A stretch of DNA of 33,589 nucleotides, taken from NCBI GenBank assembly GCA_022641375.1, contig JALCDF010000015.1:1-33589 (forward strand), given 5' to 3'. Made by a program: the position numbers and the translations under genes. This DNA comes from Megasphaera sp. (GTDB taxonomy: Bacteria > Bacillota > Negativicutes > Veillonellales > Megasphaeraceae). Below the pieces are notes generated by a model. It searched no databases. It was not told the origin of the DNA and saw only the letters and a list, made by a program, of their open reading frames with translations. How positions within the stretch are numbered: position 1 is the first letter of the stretch; every line of letters begins with the position of its first letter. Positions 25,690 to 33,042 of the stretch are shown piece after piece.

Positions 25690-25718
25690 ATTATATATGG
25701 CCGGGAATAATAGTTCAA
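25690..25718 (-). promoter_or_regulatory. promoter of the peptide uptake/processing operon
   Basis: Minus strand: -35 TTGAAC (25713-25718), a 17-bp spacer, and -10 TATAAT (25690-25695, perfect). Leader of about 55 nt. It diverges from the MFS gene promoter about 75 bp away. Confidence 0.75.
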
Positions 25719-25768
25719 GGGCAGAGAACAGCCCCCATCGTTTGATGTTGCCACCAAAAATAATACCC

Positions 25769-25797
25769 TGTAAAAGAAAGACCAATTGCTGTATAAT
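25769..25797 (+). promoter_or_regulatory. probable promoter of the MFS gene
   Basis: A perfect -10 TATAAT (25792-25797) with a poor -35 (TGTAAA at 25769-25774). It is the only -10 candidate close to the gene. Confidence 0.45.
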
Positions 25798-25840
25798 ATA
25801 AAGTCAATATGATTGATCTATGAAAGTATCAGGTGACACT

Positions 25841-27019
25841 ATGAATTGGAAAGTTTGTCTGGGAATCTTAACTTGTAACGTCGTATTCATGTCGGCCAGT
25901 TACACTATGCTGATTCCGTTTTTACCGATGTATCTGACCCGCGAATTAGGATGCACCCCGGCGGATGTCAACATGTGGTCCGGCCTTGTCTTTTCCTCAT
26001 GTTTTGCCATTACGGCCATCATGACTCCTATCTGGGGCAGCCTGGCCGACAAAAAAGGGAAACGGCTCATGGCCATGCGGGCCAGTTTTCTCTTAGCGAT
26101 CAGTTACTGTCTCGGCGGCCTGGTCCAAACGCCGCTGCAATTGACATTCATGCGCGTTTTCCAAGGGTTTGCCTGTGGCTTGTGGCCTATGGAATTAGCC
26201 ATCATGACGATTTACGCACCCCCTAAGAAATTAGGGCTGTGCCTCGGCGTCATGCAGGGCGGCCTGACAGCCGGCGGTGTCATCGGCCCGCTCTTTGGCG
26301 GTATCCTGGCAGAAGTATTTGGCATGCGTATGTCCTTTTTCCTGGCAGCAGCCGCTTTATTCGCCAATTTCCTGGTCCTGACATTCTGCATCAAAGAACC
26401 GCCAAACAGCCTTGCTGTCCCGTCAGATACAGGCACGGGCATACAAGAACCAAGCTTATGGCGAAACCCGCTGATTCGTAATCTGCTTATATATTCCGTA
26501 TTTACATCGATGGTTATTTTACTTATCCAGCCCATCCTGACGACATATATTACAGAATTATCCGGCGGCATGGATAACTTAGTCCTGGTTTCCGGATTCA
26601 TTTTCTCCCTGGGCGGTTTTGCCAGCGCCATTACGGCACCTCTCTGGGGACAATTCGGCCAGCATCACGGCTTCCACAAATCCCTGACCTATGCGCTCAT
26701 CGCCGCTGCCATCTGCAGCTTTATGCAGGCTCTGCCCAATACCCTGTACTATTTTGCAGCCTGCCAATTCGCTGTCGGATTATTCTTTTCCGGCATCAAT
26801 CCATCCATCAATGCCATATTGGCTGAAAATACCGATGCCCATACCAAAGGGCGTGTCTTTGGGCTCCTGTTTTCAGCACAACAAATCGGTGCCATGATCG
26901 GTCCGCTCCTGGGCGGTGCCATCGCCACCCTGCTGGGCATAAAATACGTCTTCATCGCTGCCGGCATCATCCTGACATCCATCAGCATTGTCGTACAAAA
27001 GCGTAAGCAAGGCGAATAA
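25841..27019 (+). CDS. major facilitator superfamily transporter, probable drug exporter
   Basis: 392 residues, with about 12 hydrophobic segments in two halves. MFS motif A is seen as WGSLADKKGKRLM after the second helix (residues 65-80), and a degenerate copy WGQFGQHHGFHKSL lies in the second half. The GGLTAGGVIGPLFGG and IGAMIGPLLGG segments resemble the antiporter motif of drug/proton exporters (MdtG-like). Substrate not predictable. The ATG at 25841 has AGGTGA at good spacing. An upstream ATG at 25820 has no ribosome site. Faces away from the peptide operon. No terminator is obvious before the porin promoter, so some read-through is possible. Confidence 0.82.
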   Translation: MNWKVCLGILTCNVVFMSASYTMLIPFLPMYLTRELGCTPADVNMWSGLVFSSCFAITAIMTPIWGSLADKKGKRLMAMRASFLLAISYCLGGLVQTPLQLTFMRVFQGFACGLWPMELAIMTIYAPPKKLGLCLGVMQGGLTAGGVIGPLFGGILAEVFGMRMSFFLAAAALFANFLVLTFCIKEPPNSLAVPSDTGTGIQEPSLWRNPLIRNLLIYSVFTSMVILLIQPILTTYITELSGGMDNLVLVSGFIFSLGGFASAITAPLWGQFGQHHGFHKSLTYALIAAAICSFMQALPNTLYYFAACQFAVGLFFSGINPSINAILAENTDAHTKGRVFGLLFSAQQIGAMIGPLLGGAIATLLGIKYVFIAAGIILTSISIVVQKRKQGE

Positions 27020-27036
27020 TTAACCAGCTCTTACAA

Positions 27037-27065
27037 TTGACTTCATATACTCATAAGCATATAAT
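27037..27065 (+). promoter_or_regulatory. strong promoter of the SLH porin
   Basis: -35 TTGACT (27037-27042, 5 of 6), a 17-bp spacer, and -10 TATAAT (27060-27065, perfect). It leaves a leader of about 85 nt, which contains an AT-rich inverted repeat (TTTAATTA ... TAATTAAA). Confidence 0.85.
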
Positions 27066-27157
27066 TTTAATTAGTATTGTGTTGTACGGTATTAATTAAA
27101 TATTGTATGCTTTTTCCTTCTGGGGAATGGTAAATATTTTATAAAGAGGTTTTGCCA

Positions 27158-28474
27158 ATGAATTGTAAACTTGCAGCATCACTAGCTGCCACCATGACTG
27201 CCGGAATCTGCTGCGCCTTTGCAGCTAATCCGTTTGTCGATGTACCTTCCGACAGCTGGGCGTATCGGTCCATATGTCAGCTGGCCGATGCTGGTGTCAT
27301 CCAGGGGGTCGATGGCTCCTACTTTCAGGGAAACCGGGAAATCACACGCTATGAAGCCGCAGAAATGACCGCCAAAGCCATGGCTCACATGGATACCGCC
27401 GGTATCGAACAGCGGGCTCTCATCAATAAGCTGGCTGATGAATTCGCCGACGAACTAACCGGCCTGGGCGTGCGGGTCCAAAATCTGGAAAACCGTGTCG
27501 GAAATGTCCGCGTCAGTGGTGATTTCCGTGTCCGCTGGATGCATCAGAACAATTACTACAAATCGAAGTCCAATCCGGATGATGACGTAGACTACCGAGC
27601 CCGTATCCGCACCAATGCTGCCGTAAATGACAAGACCAAGGTCGAACTCGGTCTTTCCACATTCAACATCGATTTTGACGACAACAACTCCGCTTCAGAC
27701 GGCGACCAGACGTACGTCGATCTGGCTAATGTACAGTATCAGTTTTCCCCTTCCCTGTCGGGCATGATTGGGCGCTATACTTACCTGATGGGACAAGGTA
27801 TGTATCTGCAATATACCGAAGCCTTTGATGGGGCCAAGCTCAAATATACCGGCAACAACTGGTCACTGACCGGCGGCTACGGTAAATTCAAGGAAGGCGG
27901 CATTACGGGAGCCAAAGCCGGCTATATTGCCCTGGACGGTACATTCACCCATGGCAATGCCGGCGTATACATGGACCATTTTACCGGTTCCATGGTAACC
28001 GGTGCTGTACCCAACAACATTTATGGCGACGTCGGCTATATCAAAGGCTGGAACGGACACAATATCGATAACATCTATGGTGCCTATGCCAATCTTACCT
28101 TTGGGGGACACGACAACTGGAAATGGACCGGCGATTATCAGCGAATCACCAAGGATACCACCTATGCGCATGACAAAGATGGTAACTTATGGGGCATGAA
28201 ACTCCAGTATGGCATGGCTAAAATGCCCGTCAGCAACAGTTGGGATGCCTGGCTCGAATACATCGATGCGGATGAAAATACCTATGTAGGCGCACCGAAT
28301 TTCTGGAGAAATCCCAATCTCCGCAACAACGTTACTTCCTGGGGTGCCGGCATAGATTATACGGTATCCAAAAATCTCATGTTTTCCATCATGCAATCCT
28401 TCGGCTCTCAGGCAAAAGAAGGCAGTGATGATCCGACAGATGAAACCCGCTGCCAGTTCGTCATGGTATTCTAA
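27158..28474 (+). CDS. SLH-domain outer-membrane porin (OmpM-like)
   Basis: 438 residues. A signal peptide ends at AFA (about residue 22). One SLH domain follows at about 24-80 (FVDVPSDSWAYRSICQLADAGVI, then ITRYEAAEMTAKAM). A short helical, probably coiled-coil stretch (about 85-110) leads into a beta-rich barrel with alternating aromatic strands, and the chain ends in Phe (VMVF), the classic BAM recognition end. In Negativicutes such proteins cross the outer membrane and tether it to polyamine-modified peptidoglycan through the SLH domain. The ATG at 27158 has AGAGG about 8 nt upstream. A TTG two codons earlier is not needed. It has a strong promoter and its own terminator, as expected for an abundant protein. 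Confidence 0.9.
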   Translation: MNCKLAASLAATMTAGICCAFAANPFVDVPSDSWAYRSICQLADAGVIQGVDGSYFQGNREITRYEAAEMTAKAMAHMDTAGIEQRALINKLADEFADELTGLGVRVQNLENRVGNVRVSGDFRVRWMHQNNYYKSKSNPDDDVDYRARIRTNAAVNDKTKVELGLSTFNIDFDDNNSASDGDQTYVDLANVQYQFSPSLSGMIGRYTYLMGQGMYLQYTEAFDGAKLKYTGNNWSLTGGYGKFKEGGITGAKAGYIALDGTFTHGNAGVYMDHFTGSMVTGAVPNNIYGDVGYIKGWNGHNIDNIYGAYANLTFGGHDNWKWTGDYQRITKDTTYAHDKDGNLWGMKLQYGMAKMPVSNSWDAWLEYIDADENTYVGAPNFWRNPNLRNNVTSWGAGIDYTVSKNLMFSIMQSFGSQAKEGSDDPTDETRCQFVMVF

Positions 28475-28490
28475 GACACCCGCATATAGT

Positions 28491-28527
28491 AAATCCGCAC
28501 TGAGAAAAAACGCAGTGCGGATTTTTT
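28491..28527 (+). terminator. terminator of the porin gene
   Basis: A 12-bp perfect stem (AAATCCGCACTG / CAGTGCGGATTT) with a 10-nt A-rich loop runs directly into a T-run, starting 17 nt after the stop codon. Confidence 0.9.
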
Positions 28528-28549
28528 ATGAACAGCCTGTCCTATAACG

Positions 28550-28582
28550 TAAAAATTCTCCAGACCCTGAAGTCCGGAGAAT
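28550..28582 (-). terminator. terminator after tRNA-Pro
   Basis: Minus strand: ATTCTCCGGAC pairs with GTCTGGAGAAT (11 bp, one G-T wobble) around a 6-nt loop, followed by T residues. It begins 14 nt after the tRNA. Confidence 0.8.
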
Positions 28583-28595
28583 CACATTATCATAC

Positions 28596-28672
28596 TGGTC
28601 GGAACGGCGAGATTTGAACTCGCGACCTCTTCCACCCCAAGGAAGCGCGCTACCAAGCTGCGCCACGTCCCG
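28596..28672 (-). tRNA. tRNA-Pro (GGG)
   Basis: Minus-strand cloverleaf: acceptor CGGGACG with CGTTCCG (one wobble pair), anticodon stem CTTCC/GGAAG with loop TTGGGGT giving anticodon GGG, T-loop GTTCAAATC, discriminator A, encoded CCA. Confidence 0.94.
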
Positions 28673-28683
28673 TCAACGTTCTT

Positions 28684-28712
28684 ATTATACGTTGAACCCG
28701 ACTGTTTGTCAA
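28684..28712 (-). promoter_or_regulatory. perfect-consensus promoter of tRNA-Pro
   Basis: Minus strand: TTGACA (28707-28712), 17 bp, TATAAT (28684-28689), 12 of 12 matches. Only 11 nt separate the -10 from the mature tRNA, so the 5' leader would be about 3-5 nt. TCAACG/CGTTGA arms flank the -10 box. Confidence 0.92.
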
Positions 28713-28724
28713 GGATAATCCACG

Positions 28725-29486
28725 CTATTTCCGCAGTATGTATTTGACCAAAAGGATGCTGAGTTCATAGAGCAGAATCATGGGAATCGCAATCATGACC
28801 TGCGTAAAAATATCCGTCGTCGGCGATACGATGGCCGCAAAAACAAAGGCAATCACAATCAAAATCTTGCGCTTACTCTTCAAAAAGGCCGATGTAATCA
28901 GGCCGGCCTTGGCCAACAGGAACAAAATCAACGGCAATTCAAAGACAAAGCCGAACGGAAGCTCAAATGCGATAAAAAACGATAAATATGCATCCAGCGA
29001 AAACATAGGCTGCAATGTTTCCGTAGCGAATCCCATGAAGAATTGCACTGCCGCCGGCAGTACGGCAAAATACGAAAAGGCCAGCCCGGCATAGAACAAA
29101 ATGACTACCGCCGGAATGAACCACCAGACCGATACCCGTTCGGACGGCTTCAAAGCCGGCCGGATAAACGCCCATAATTCATAACATAACACAGGCAGCA
29201 CGGCCATGCAGCCCGTAAAAACAGCAATCTTGATATACGAGAAAAATACTTCAGCCGGATTCAGGAAATATAATTTCCCTGCCGGTTCCGCAATCGTCGC
29301 AATAATATTCTCCACATAGGCATACGCAATACCGCTGGCAGCAACGACCGCGACCAGACAGATAATGAGGCGGAAACGGAATTCATCCAGATGCCCGCTG
29401 AGAGGCATATTCGCCTGATCATCAGACGATACGGGCGCTGGTTGTTTTTCCTCCGGTGTTTCTTTTTCCTTATCTTTAGATTCCAT
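28725..29486 (-). CDS. tatC: Sec-independent (Tat) protein translocase subunit TatC
   Basis: 253 residues. After a charged, Glu/Lys/Pro-rich N-terminal stretch of about 28 residues comes the TatC opening MPLSGHLDEFRFRLI, then six hydrophobic segments. Conserved landmarks are FLNPAEVFFSYIKIA, YELWAFIRPALKPSER, the FELP pair and the ending IVSPTTDIFTQVMIAIPMILLYE. It is the receptor for twin-arginine signal peptides in the inner membrane. No tatA/B gene is visible nearby. The ATG at 29486 has GAGGG upstream and is preferred over an ATG at 29549, which has no ribosome site and lies only about 12 nt from the predicted transcription start. It sits between two tRNA genes with no clear terminator of its own, and the tRNA-Pro terminator may end it. 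Confidence 0.94.
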   Translation of the reverse strand: MESKDKEKETPEEKQPAPVSSDDQANMPLSGHLDEFRFRLIICLVAVVAASGIAYAYVENIIATIAEPAGKLYFLNPAEVFFSYIKIAVFTGCMAVLPVLCYELWAFIRPALKPSERVSVWWFIPAVVILFYAGLAFSYFAVLPAAVQFFMGFATETLQPMFSLDAYLSFFIAFELPFGFVFELPLILFLLAKAGLITSAFLKSKRKILIVIAFVFAAIVSPTTDIFTQVMIAIPMILLYELSILLVKYILRK

Positions 29487-29567
29487 ATAGATAACCCTCA
29501 CACAAACTAATGGGCAATGCCCAAAAGAAGCTAATTCATACTTTTCCATGCCGTAATGACATAGTTT

Positions 29568-29573
29568 ATTATA
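29568..29573 (-). promoter_or_regulatory. extended -10 of the probable tatC promoter
   Basis: Minus strand TGC-TATAAT (box 29568-29573) with no good -35. Leader of about 75 nt containing a small GGGC/GCCC hairpin (29511-29521). Confidence 0.45.
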
Positions 29574-29620
29574 GCATACGTATCCTAAACGAAGAAAGAT
29601 ATCCGCTGTAAACAGTATAT

Positions 29621-29670
29621 AAAAAAAGCTTCACCACTCTGCTGTTGACCAGCTTAGTAATGAAGCTTTT
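29621..29670 (-). terminator. terminator after tRNA-Leu
   Basis: Minus strand: AAAAGCTTCA pairs with TGAAGCTTTT (10 bp), enclosing an inner GCTG/CAGC hairpin, followed by seven T residues. It begins 4 nt after the encoded CCA. Confidence 0.75.
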
Positions 29671-29674
29671 GATA

Positions 29675-29758
29675 TGGTGCCGGGGGTGGGACTTGAACCC
29701 ACACGGTGTTACCCGCCTGATTTTGAGTCAGGTGCGTCTGCCATTCCGCCACTCCGGC
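29675..29758 (-). tRNA. tRNA-Leu (CAA)
   Basis: Class II tRNA with a long variable arm. The anticodon loop CTCAAAA gives anticodon CAA. T-loop GTTCAAGTC, discriminator A, encoded CCA. The acceptor GCCGGAG against CCCCGGC leaves one A-C mismatch at the sixth pair. Confidence 0.93.
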
Positions 29759-29798
29759 ATGTATTTCAGTGCTTTTATCATTCCTTAGCACAAGATTG

Positions 29799-29827
29799 AT
29801 TATACCAATTATCCACATATTCGTCAA
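29799..29827 (-). promoter_or_regulatory. promoter of tRNA-Leu
   Basis: Minus strand: -35 TTGACG (29822-29827), a 17-bp spacer, and -10 TATAAT (29799-29804), 11 of 12 matches, about 40 bp upstream of the tRNA. Confidence 0.88.
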
Positions 29828-29872
29828 GATAATTTTATAATTTATTTTTCAATGCCGTATTTTTGCTGATTT

Positions 29873-29901
29873 TTTAAATCATTCATGGTAAAATATATAA
29901 T
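29873..29901 (+). promoter_or_regulatory. probable promoter of the acyl-CoA ligase gene
   Basis: TTTAAA (29873-29878), 17 bp, TATAAT (29896-29901). An overlapping extended -10 TGG-TAAAAT lies at 29886-29894. The leader is about 25 nt. Confidence 0.55.
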
Positions 29902-29931
29902 AATTATTTACGATATGGAAAGAGTGATGTC

Positions 29932-31428
29932 ATGTTAGTCCATGAACTACTGATGAACGGCCGGGATACCGATATTGCGGTCATTGACCGGCAAAAAAAA
30001 TATACCTATAAAGAACTGCGGCAGGCCGTAACGATTGGCCGTAACAACCTGTATGCGGCCGGCGTACGCCGCGGCAGCCGGGTAGCGATATTTTCCCGCA
30101 AAACCGTAAATTATATTGTATCATATATGGCCATCTCCTCCCTTGGCGCCATTGCGGTTCCTATCAATATACAACTTAGTATGCGGGAAGCCACATATAT
30201 ACTAAAAGATGCCGGCTGTACGTTTCTCCTTACATCCCGTCCTTTCGACTGGACAAAAGATGAATCTACCCGGAATTTTGCGGATACATTAAAACAAATG
30301 GACATCGAAGCCTGCAGTACCCCCGCCACTGCTCCCCAGGCCCCTCTCCTGCCTGATTATTTCAAAGAATCCGAACCGTATATCATCATCTATACATCGG
30401 GAACCACGGGGGTACCCAAGGGTGCCGTCCTGACCCACAAGAATGTAACGTGTAATGCCCAACAGGTACAAGATGTCCTCCATATCACACGGCAGGACAA
30501 CATCCTCTGTATCCTGCCGATGTATCATTGTTTCTGCCTGTGTACCTCTATCATGAATCCATTGCTGGCCGGAGCTTCCATCATCCTTTTTGACTCGTAT
30601 ACCCTGAAAGATGTGGTGAAATGTATTCGTGAATACAAGCTTACCATCGTCTATCTTGTCCCTTCCATCTGTACGATCCTTCTTCAGACCGCTGAAAAGA
30701 AAGATCTGGAAACCGTACGGTATACTATCTTAGGCGGTACGACGCTGCCGTTACACATTATTGAATTATTCGAAAAAAAATTTGGTCTACCGATTATCGA
30801 AGGCTATGGATTATCCGAAGCCTCTCCGGTCGTATCCGTCAATTCACCCCACAACGTAAAAGCCGGCTCGATAGGCCTGCCGCTGCCAGGCATCAAAGTC
30901 CGCATCGTCGATGACAGCGGTTATGATGTCCCCAATGGTACGACGGGCCAGCTCATCGTCCAAGGGAATAACGTCATGAAAGGATACTGGAACATGCCCG
31001 GCGCAACTTCCAAAACATTGCGCGGCGGCTGGCTGTATACCGGTGATGTTGCCATTCGTGACGAAGACGGGTATCTGCACATCGTCGATCGCATCAAAGA
31101 GATGATCATCAGCATGGGTGAAAATATTTATCCCCGTGAAATCGAAGAAGTCCTCTATCAGTACCCCAATATCAAAGAAGCTGCTGTCATCGCTATTTCC
31201 GACGCTATTCGCGGTCAGGTAGGCTGCTGTTACTATACGACAATGGACGGCAACGATATCTCTCAACGGGATTTAAAAAAATTTCTCCAGAAAAATCTGG
31301 CCTTATTCAAAATACCCAGGAAATTCCACAAAATCAACGAAATGCCCCGCATCGCCAGTGGTAAAATAGCCAAACTGGCCCTGAAAGACCGGTATAACCG
31401 CAGCTGTTTGCAGCCCTATGGAAAATAA
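29932..31428 (+). CDS. AMP-forming acyl-CoA ligase (ANL superfamily, FadD/long-chain type)
   Basis: 498 residues. Activates a carboxylic acid with ATP and CoA through an acyl-adenylate. The phosphate-binding loop YTSGTTGVPKG is at 154-164. The A5-type motif YGLSEASPVVSVN, YTGDVAIRDEDGYLHIVDRIKEMI (A7/A8 hinge) and GENIYPREIEEVL follow. A late ASGKIAKLAL segment supplies the catalytic Lys near residue 482. All core motifs are intact, so it should be active. Chain length or aromatic preference cannot be told by eye. The ribosome site is weak (AAAGAG). It stands alone, convergent with argH and separated from it by a large hairpin. Confidence 0.88.
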   Translation: MLVHELLMNGRDTDIAVIDRQKKYTYKELRQAVTIGRNNLYAAGVRRGSRVAIFSRKTVNYIVSYMAISSLGAIAVPINIQLSMREATYILKDAGCTFLLTSRPFDWTKDESTRNFADTLKQMDIEACSTPATAPQAPLLPDYFKESEPYIIIYTSGTTGVPKGAVLTHKNVTCNAQQVQDVLHITRQDNILCILPMYHCFCLCTSIMNPLLAGASIILFDSYTLKDVVKCIREYKLTIVYLVPSICTILLQTAEKKDLETVRYTILGGTTLPLHIIELFEKKFGLPIIEGYGLSEASPVVSVNSPHNVKAGSIGLPLPGIKVRIVDDSGYDVPNGTTGQLIVQGNNVMKGYWNMPGATSKTLRGGWLYTGDVAIRDEDGYLHIVDRIKEMIISMGENIYPREIEEVLYQYPNIKEAAVIAISDAIRGQVGCCYYTTMDGNDISQRDLKKFLQKNLALFKIPRKFHKINEMPRIASGKIAKLALKDRYNRSCLQPYGK

Positions 31429-31441
31429 AAAAGCCACAACA

Positions 31442-31484
31442 AACCCCGTCCGTTTTGCAATTACGATGCAAAACGAACGGGGTT
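31442..31484. terminator. long hairpin between convergent acyl-CoA ligase and argH genes
   Basis: AACCCCGT-C-CGTTTTGCA pairs with TGCAAAACG-A-ACGGGGTT: 17 pairs with one C/A mismatch and a 7-nt loop. No T-run follows on the plus strand. On the minus strand T-rich sequence follows only after about ten bases. Likely a transcript end for both genes, but not a canonical terminator. Confidence 0.6.
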
Positions 31485-31503
31485 CACTATATATCACACT
31501 ATC

Positions 31504-32937
31504 TTATTTTACCAGATCATATACGGCAGCAACCGTATCATGCCACTGCTGGATCTGATCCTGTTCTTTGCTGACAGTATCATGGCCGGTCCGGCACTGG
31601 CGCTGAACCGATGAAGGAGCCGTACCATTATAGGTGTTCCGCTGATTGACGCACGTTTCAATATCCAGATAATGATGGATATCTTCCGCAAATAACGGAC
31701 TCATGCCCTGCAATTCTTCCAGACTGAGCTGCTGCAGGACCTTTCCCTGTTCAATGCAATAATGGACTGCCTTGCCAACAACGGCATGCGCTTCCCGGAA
31801 TGGCAGGCCTTTCTTAGCCAGATAATCCGCCATATCGGTAGCATTGGAAAAATCCTTTTCCAATACTTCACGCATCCGATCCTTATGAACGGACATCTTA
31901 TCGATCATCGCACTGTAAATAGTCAGGGCAAATTTCAGGTTATCGATGGCATCGAATACCCCTTCTTTATCTTCCTGCATATCCTTATCATAGGCCATGG
32001 GTATGCCCTTCATCATCGTCAGGACACCCATGAGATGACCGTAAAAGCGGCCTGTTTTACCGCGGACGAGTTCACAAATATCAGGATTCTTTTTCTGCGG
32101 CATAATAGATGACCCGGTGCAATGGGAATCATCCAGTTCGATGAATTTGAATTCCGACGAGGACCAAAGGATAAATTCTTCTGACAAGCGGCTCAAATGC
32201 ATCATGAGGACAGCAGCGAATTCCAAAAATGCGATGATGTAGTCGCGGTCACTCACGGCATCCATACTATTATCATATAGTTTTCCGAAATGAAGGGTCT
32301 GCGCAACAAATTCCTGATCCAGCGGATAGGTCGTCCCGGCCAGGGCCCCCGCACCGAGCGGCATCATATCCGCCATCGTCCAGGCATACTGCAGATGAAT
32401 AAAATCGCGGGACAACATGGAAAAATACGCCATCATATGATGACTGAATAAAACAGGCTGCGCCCGTTGCAAATGAGTATATCCCGGCATGATGACATCC
32501 CCGTACTTTTCTGCCGCCTTGACGATGGATTCCTGTAACTGCACAATCAGTTTGGCAACAGAAGCGATTTCTTTACGTACATACATATGCGTATCCAATG
32601 CCACCTGATCATTCCGGCTGCGTCCCGTATGGAGGCGCTTGCCCGCTTCACCGATTGCATCGGTCAGGCGCTTTTCCACATTCATGTGGATATCTTCCAA
32701 TTCCACAGAGAACTCAAAATTACCTGCTTCGATTTGCGTATAAATATGTTTCAAGCCTTTTACGATAGCATCTTTATCTTCCTGAGAAATAATGCCTTGT
32801 TTGGCCAGCATTGTCGCATGCGCAATACTGCCACAAATATCTTCGGCATACATCCGGCAGTCAAACTGAATGGATGCATTGAATTCTTCTACACTTTTAT
32901 CCGTGGCCTTCGTAAACCGGCCGCCCCATAATTTCAT
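31504..32937 (-). CDS. argH: argininosuccinate lyase
   Basis: Splits argininosuccinate into arginine and fumarate, the last step of arginine synthesis. 477 residues, slightly longer than usual (about 460). MKLWGGRF opening, AHATMLAKQGII, LHTGRSRNDQVA, GYTHLQRAQPVLFSHH and the catalytic loop signature GSSIMPQKKNPD (about 277-288) are all present. The ATG has AAAGGAG at about 9 nt. It lies 105 nt after argG, with no promoter seen between them, only a strong hairpin, so argGH are probably co-transcribed. Confidence 0.97.
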   Translation of the reverse strand: MKLWGGRFTKATDKSVEEFNASIQFDCRMYAEDICGSIAHATMLAKQGIISQEDKDAIVKGLKHIYTQIEAGNFEFSVELEDIHMNVEKRLTDAIGEAGKRLHTGRSRNDQVALDTHMYVRKEIASVAKLIVQLQESIVKAAEKYGDVIMPGYTHLQRAQPVLFSHHMMAYFSMLSRDFIHLQYAWTMADMMPLGAGALAGTTYPLDQEFVAQTLHFGKLYDNSMDAVSDRDYIIAFLEFAAVLMMHLSRLSEEFILWSSSEFKFIELDDSHCTGSSIMPQKKNPDICELVRGKTGRFYGHLMGVLTMMKGIPMAYDKDMQEDKEGVFDAIDNLKFALTIYSAMIDKMSVHKDRMREVLEKDFSNATDMADYLAKKGLPFREAHAVVGKAVHYCIEQGKVLQQLSLEELQGMSPLFAEDIHHYLDIETCVNQRNTYNGTAPSSVQRQCRTGHDTVSKEQDQIQQWHDTVAAVYDLVK

Positions 32938-32997
32938 AGCGATTCGCTCCTTTTCATTCCGTACAATATATTTTCTGGTACATCGTCCTATTAAAAT

Positions 32998-33019
32998 GGG
33001 GCGTTCCGAGGAACGCCCC
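32998..33019 (-). promoter_or_regulatory. perfect hairpin between argG and argH
   Basis: GGGGCGTTCC and GGAACGCCCC form a 10-bp GC-rich inverted repeat, 23 nt after the argG stop. On the minus strand it is followed by ATTTTAATAG, only four T residues, so it could be a weak terminator/attenuator or an mRNA-stabilising element that adjusts argH relative to argG. Confidence 0.55.
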
Positions 33020-33042
33020 TATGCTGATTCTGATACTACATC

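Noticed and set aside
25719-25735. GGGC ... GCCC inverted repeat upstream of the peptide-operon promoter as an operator
   Set aside because: Four-bp arms in a 17-bp stretch are too weak to call.
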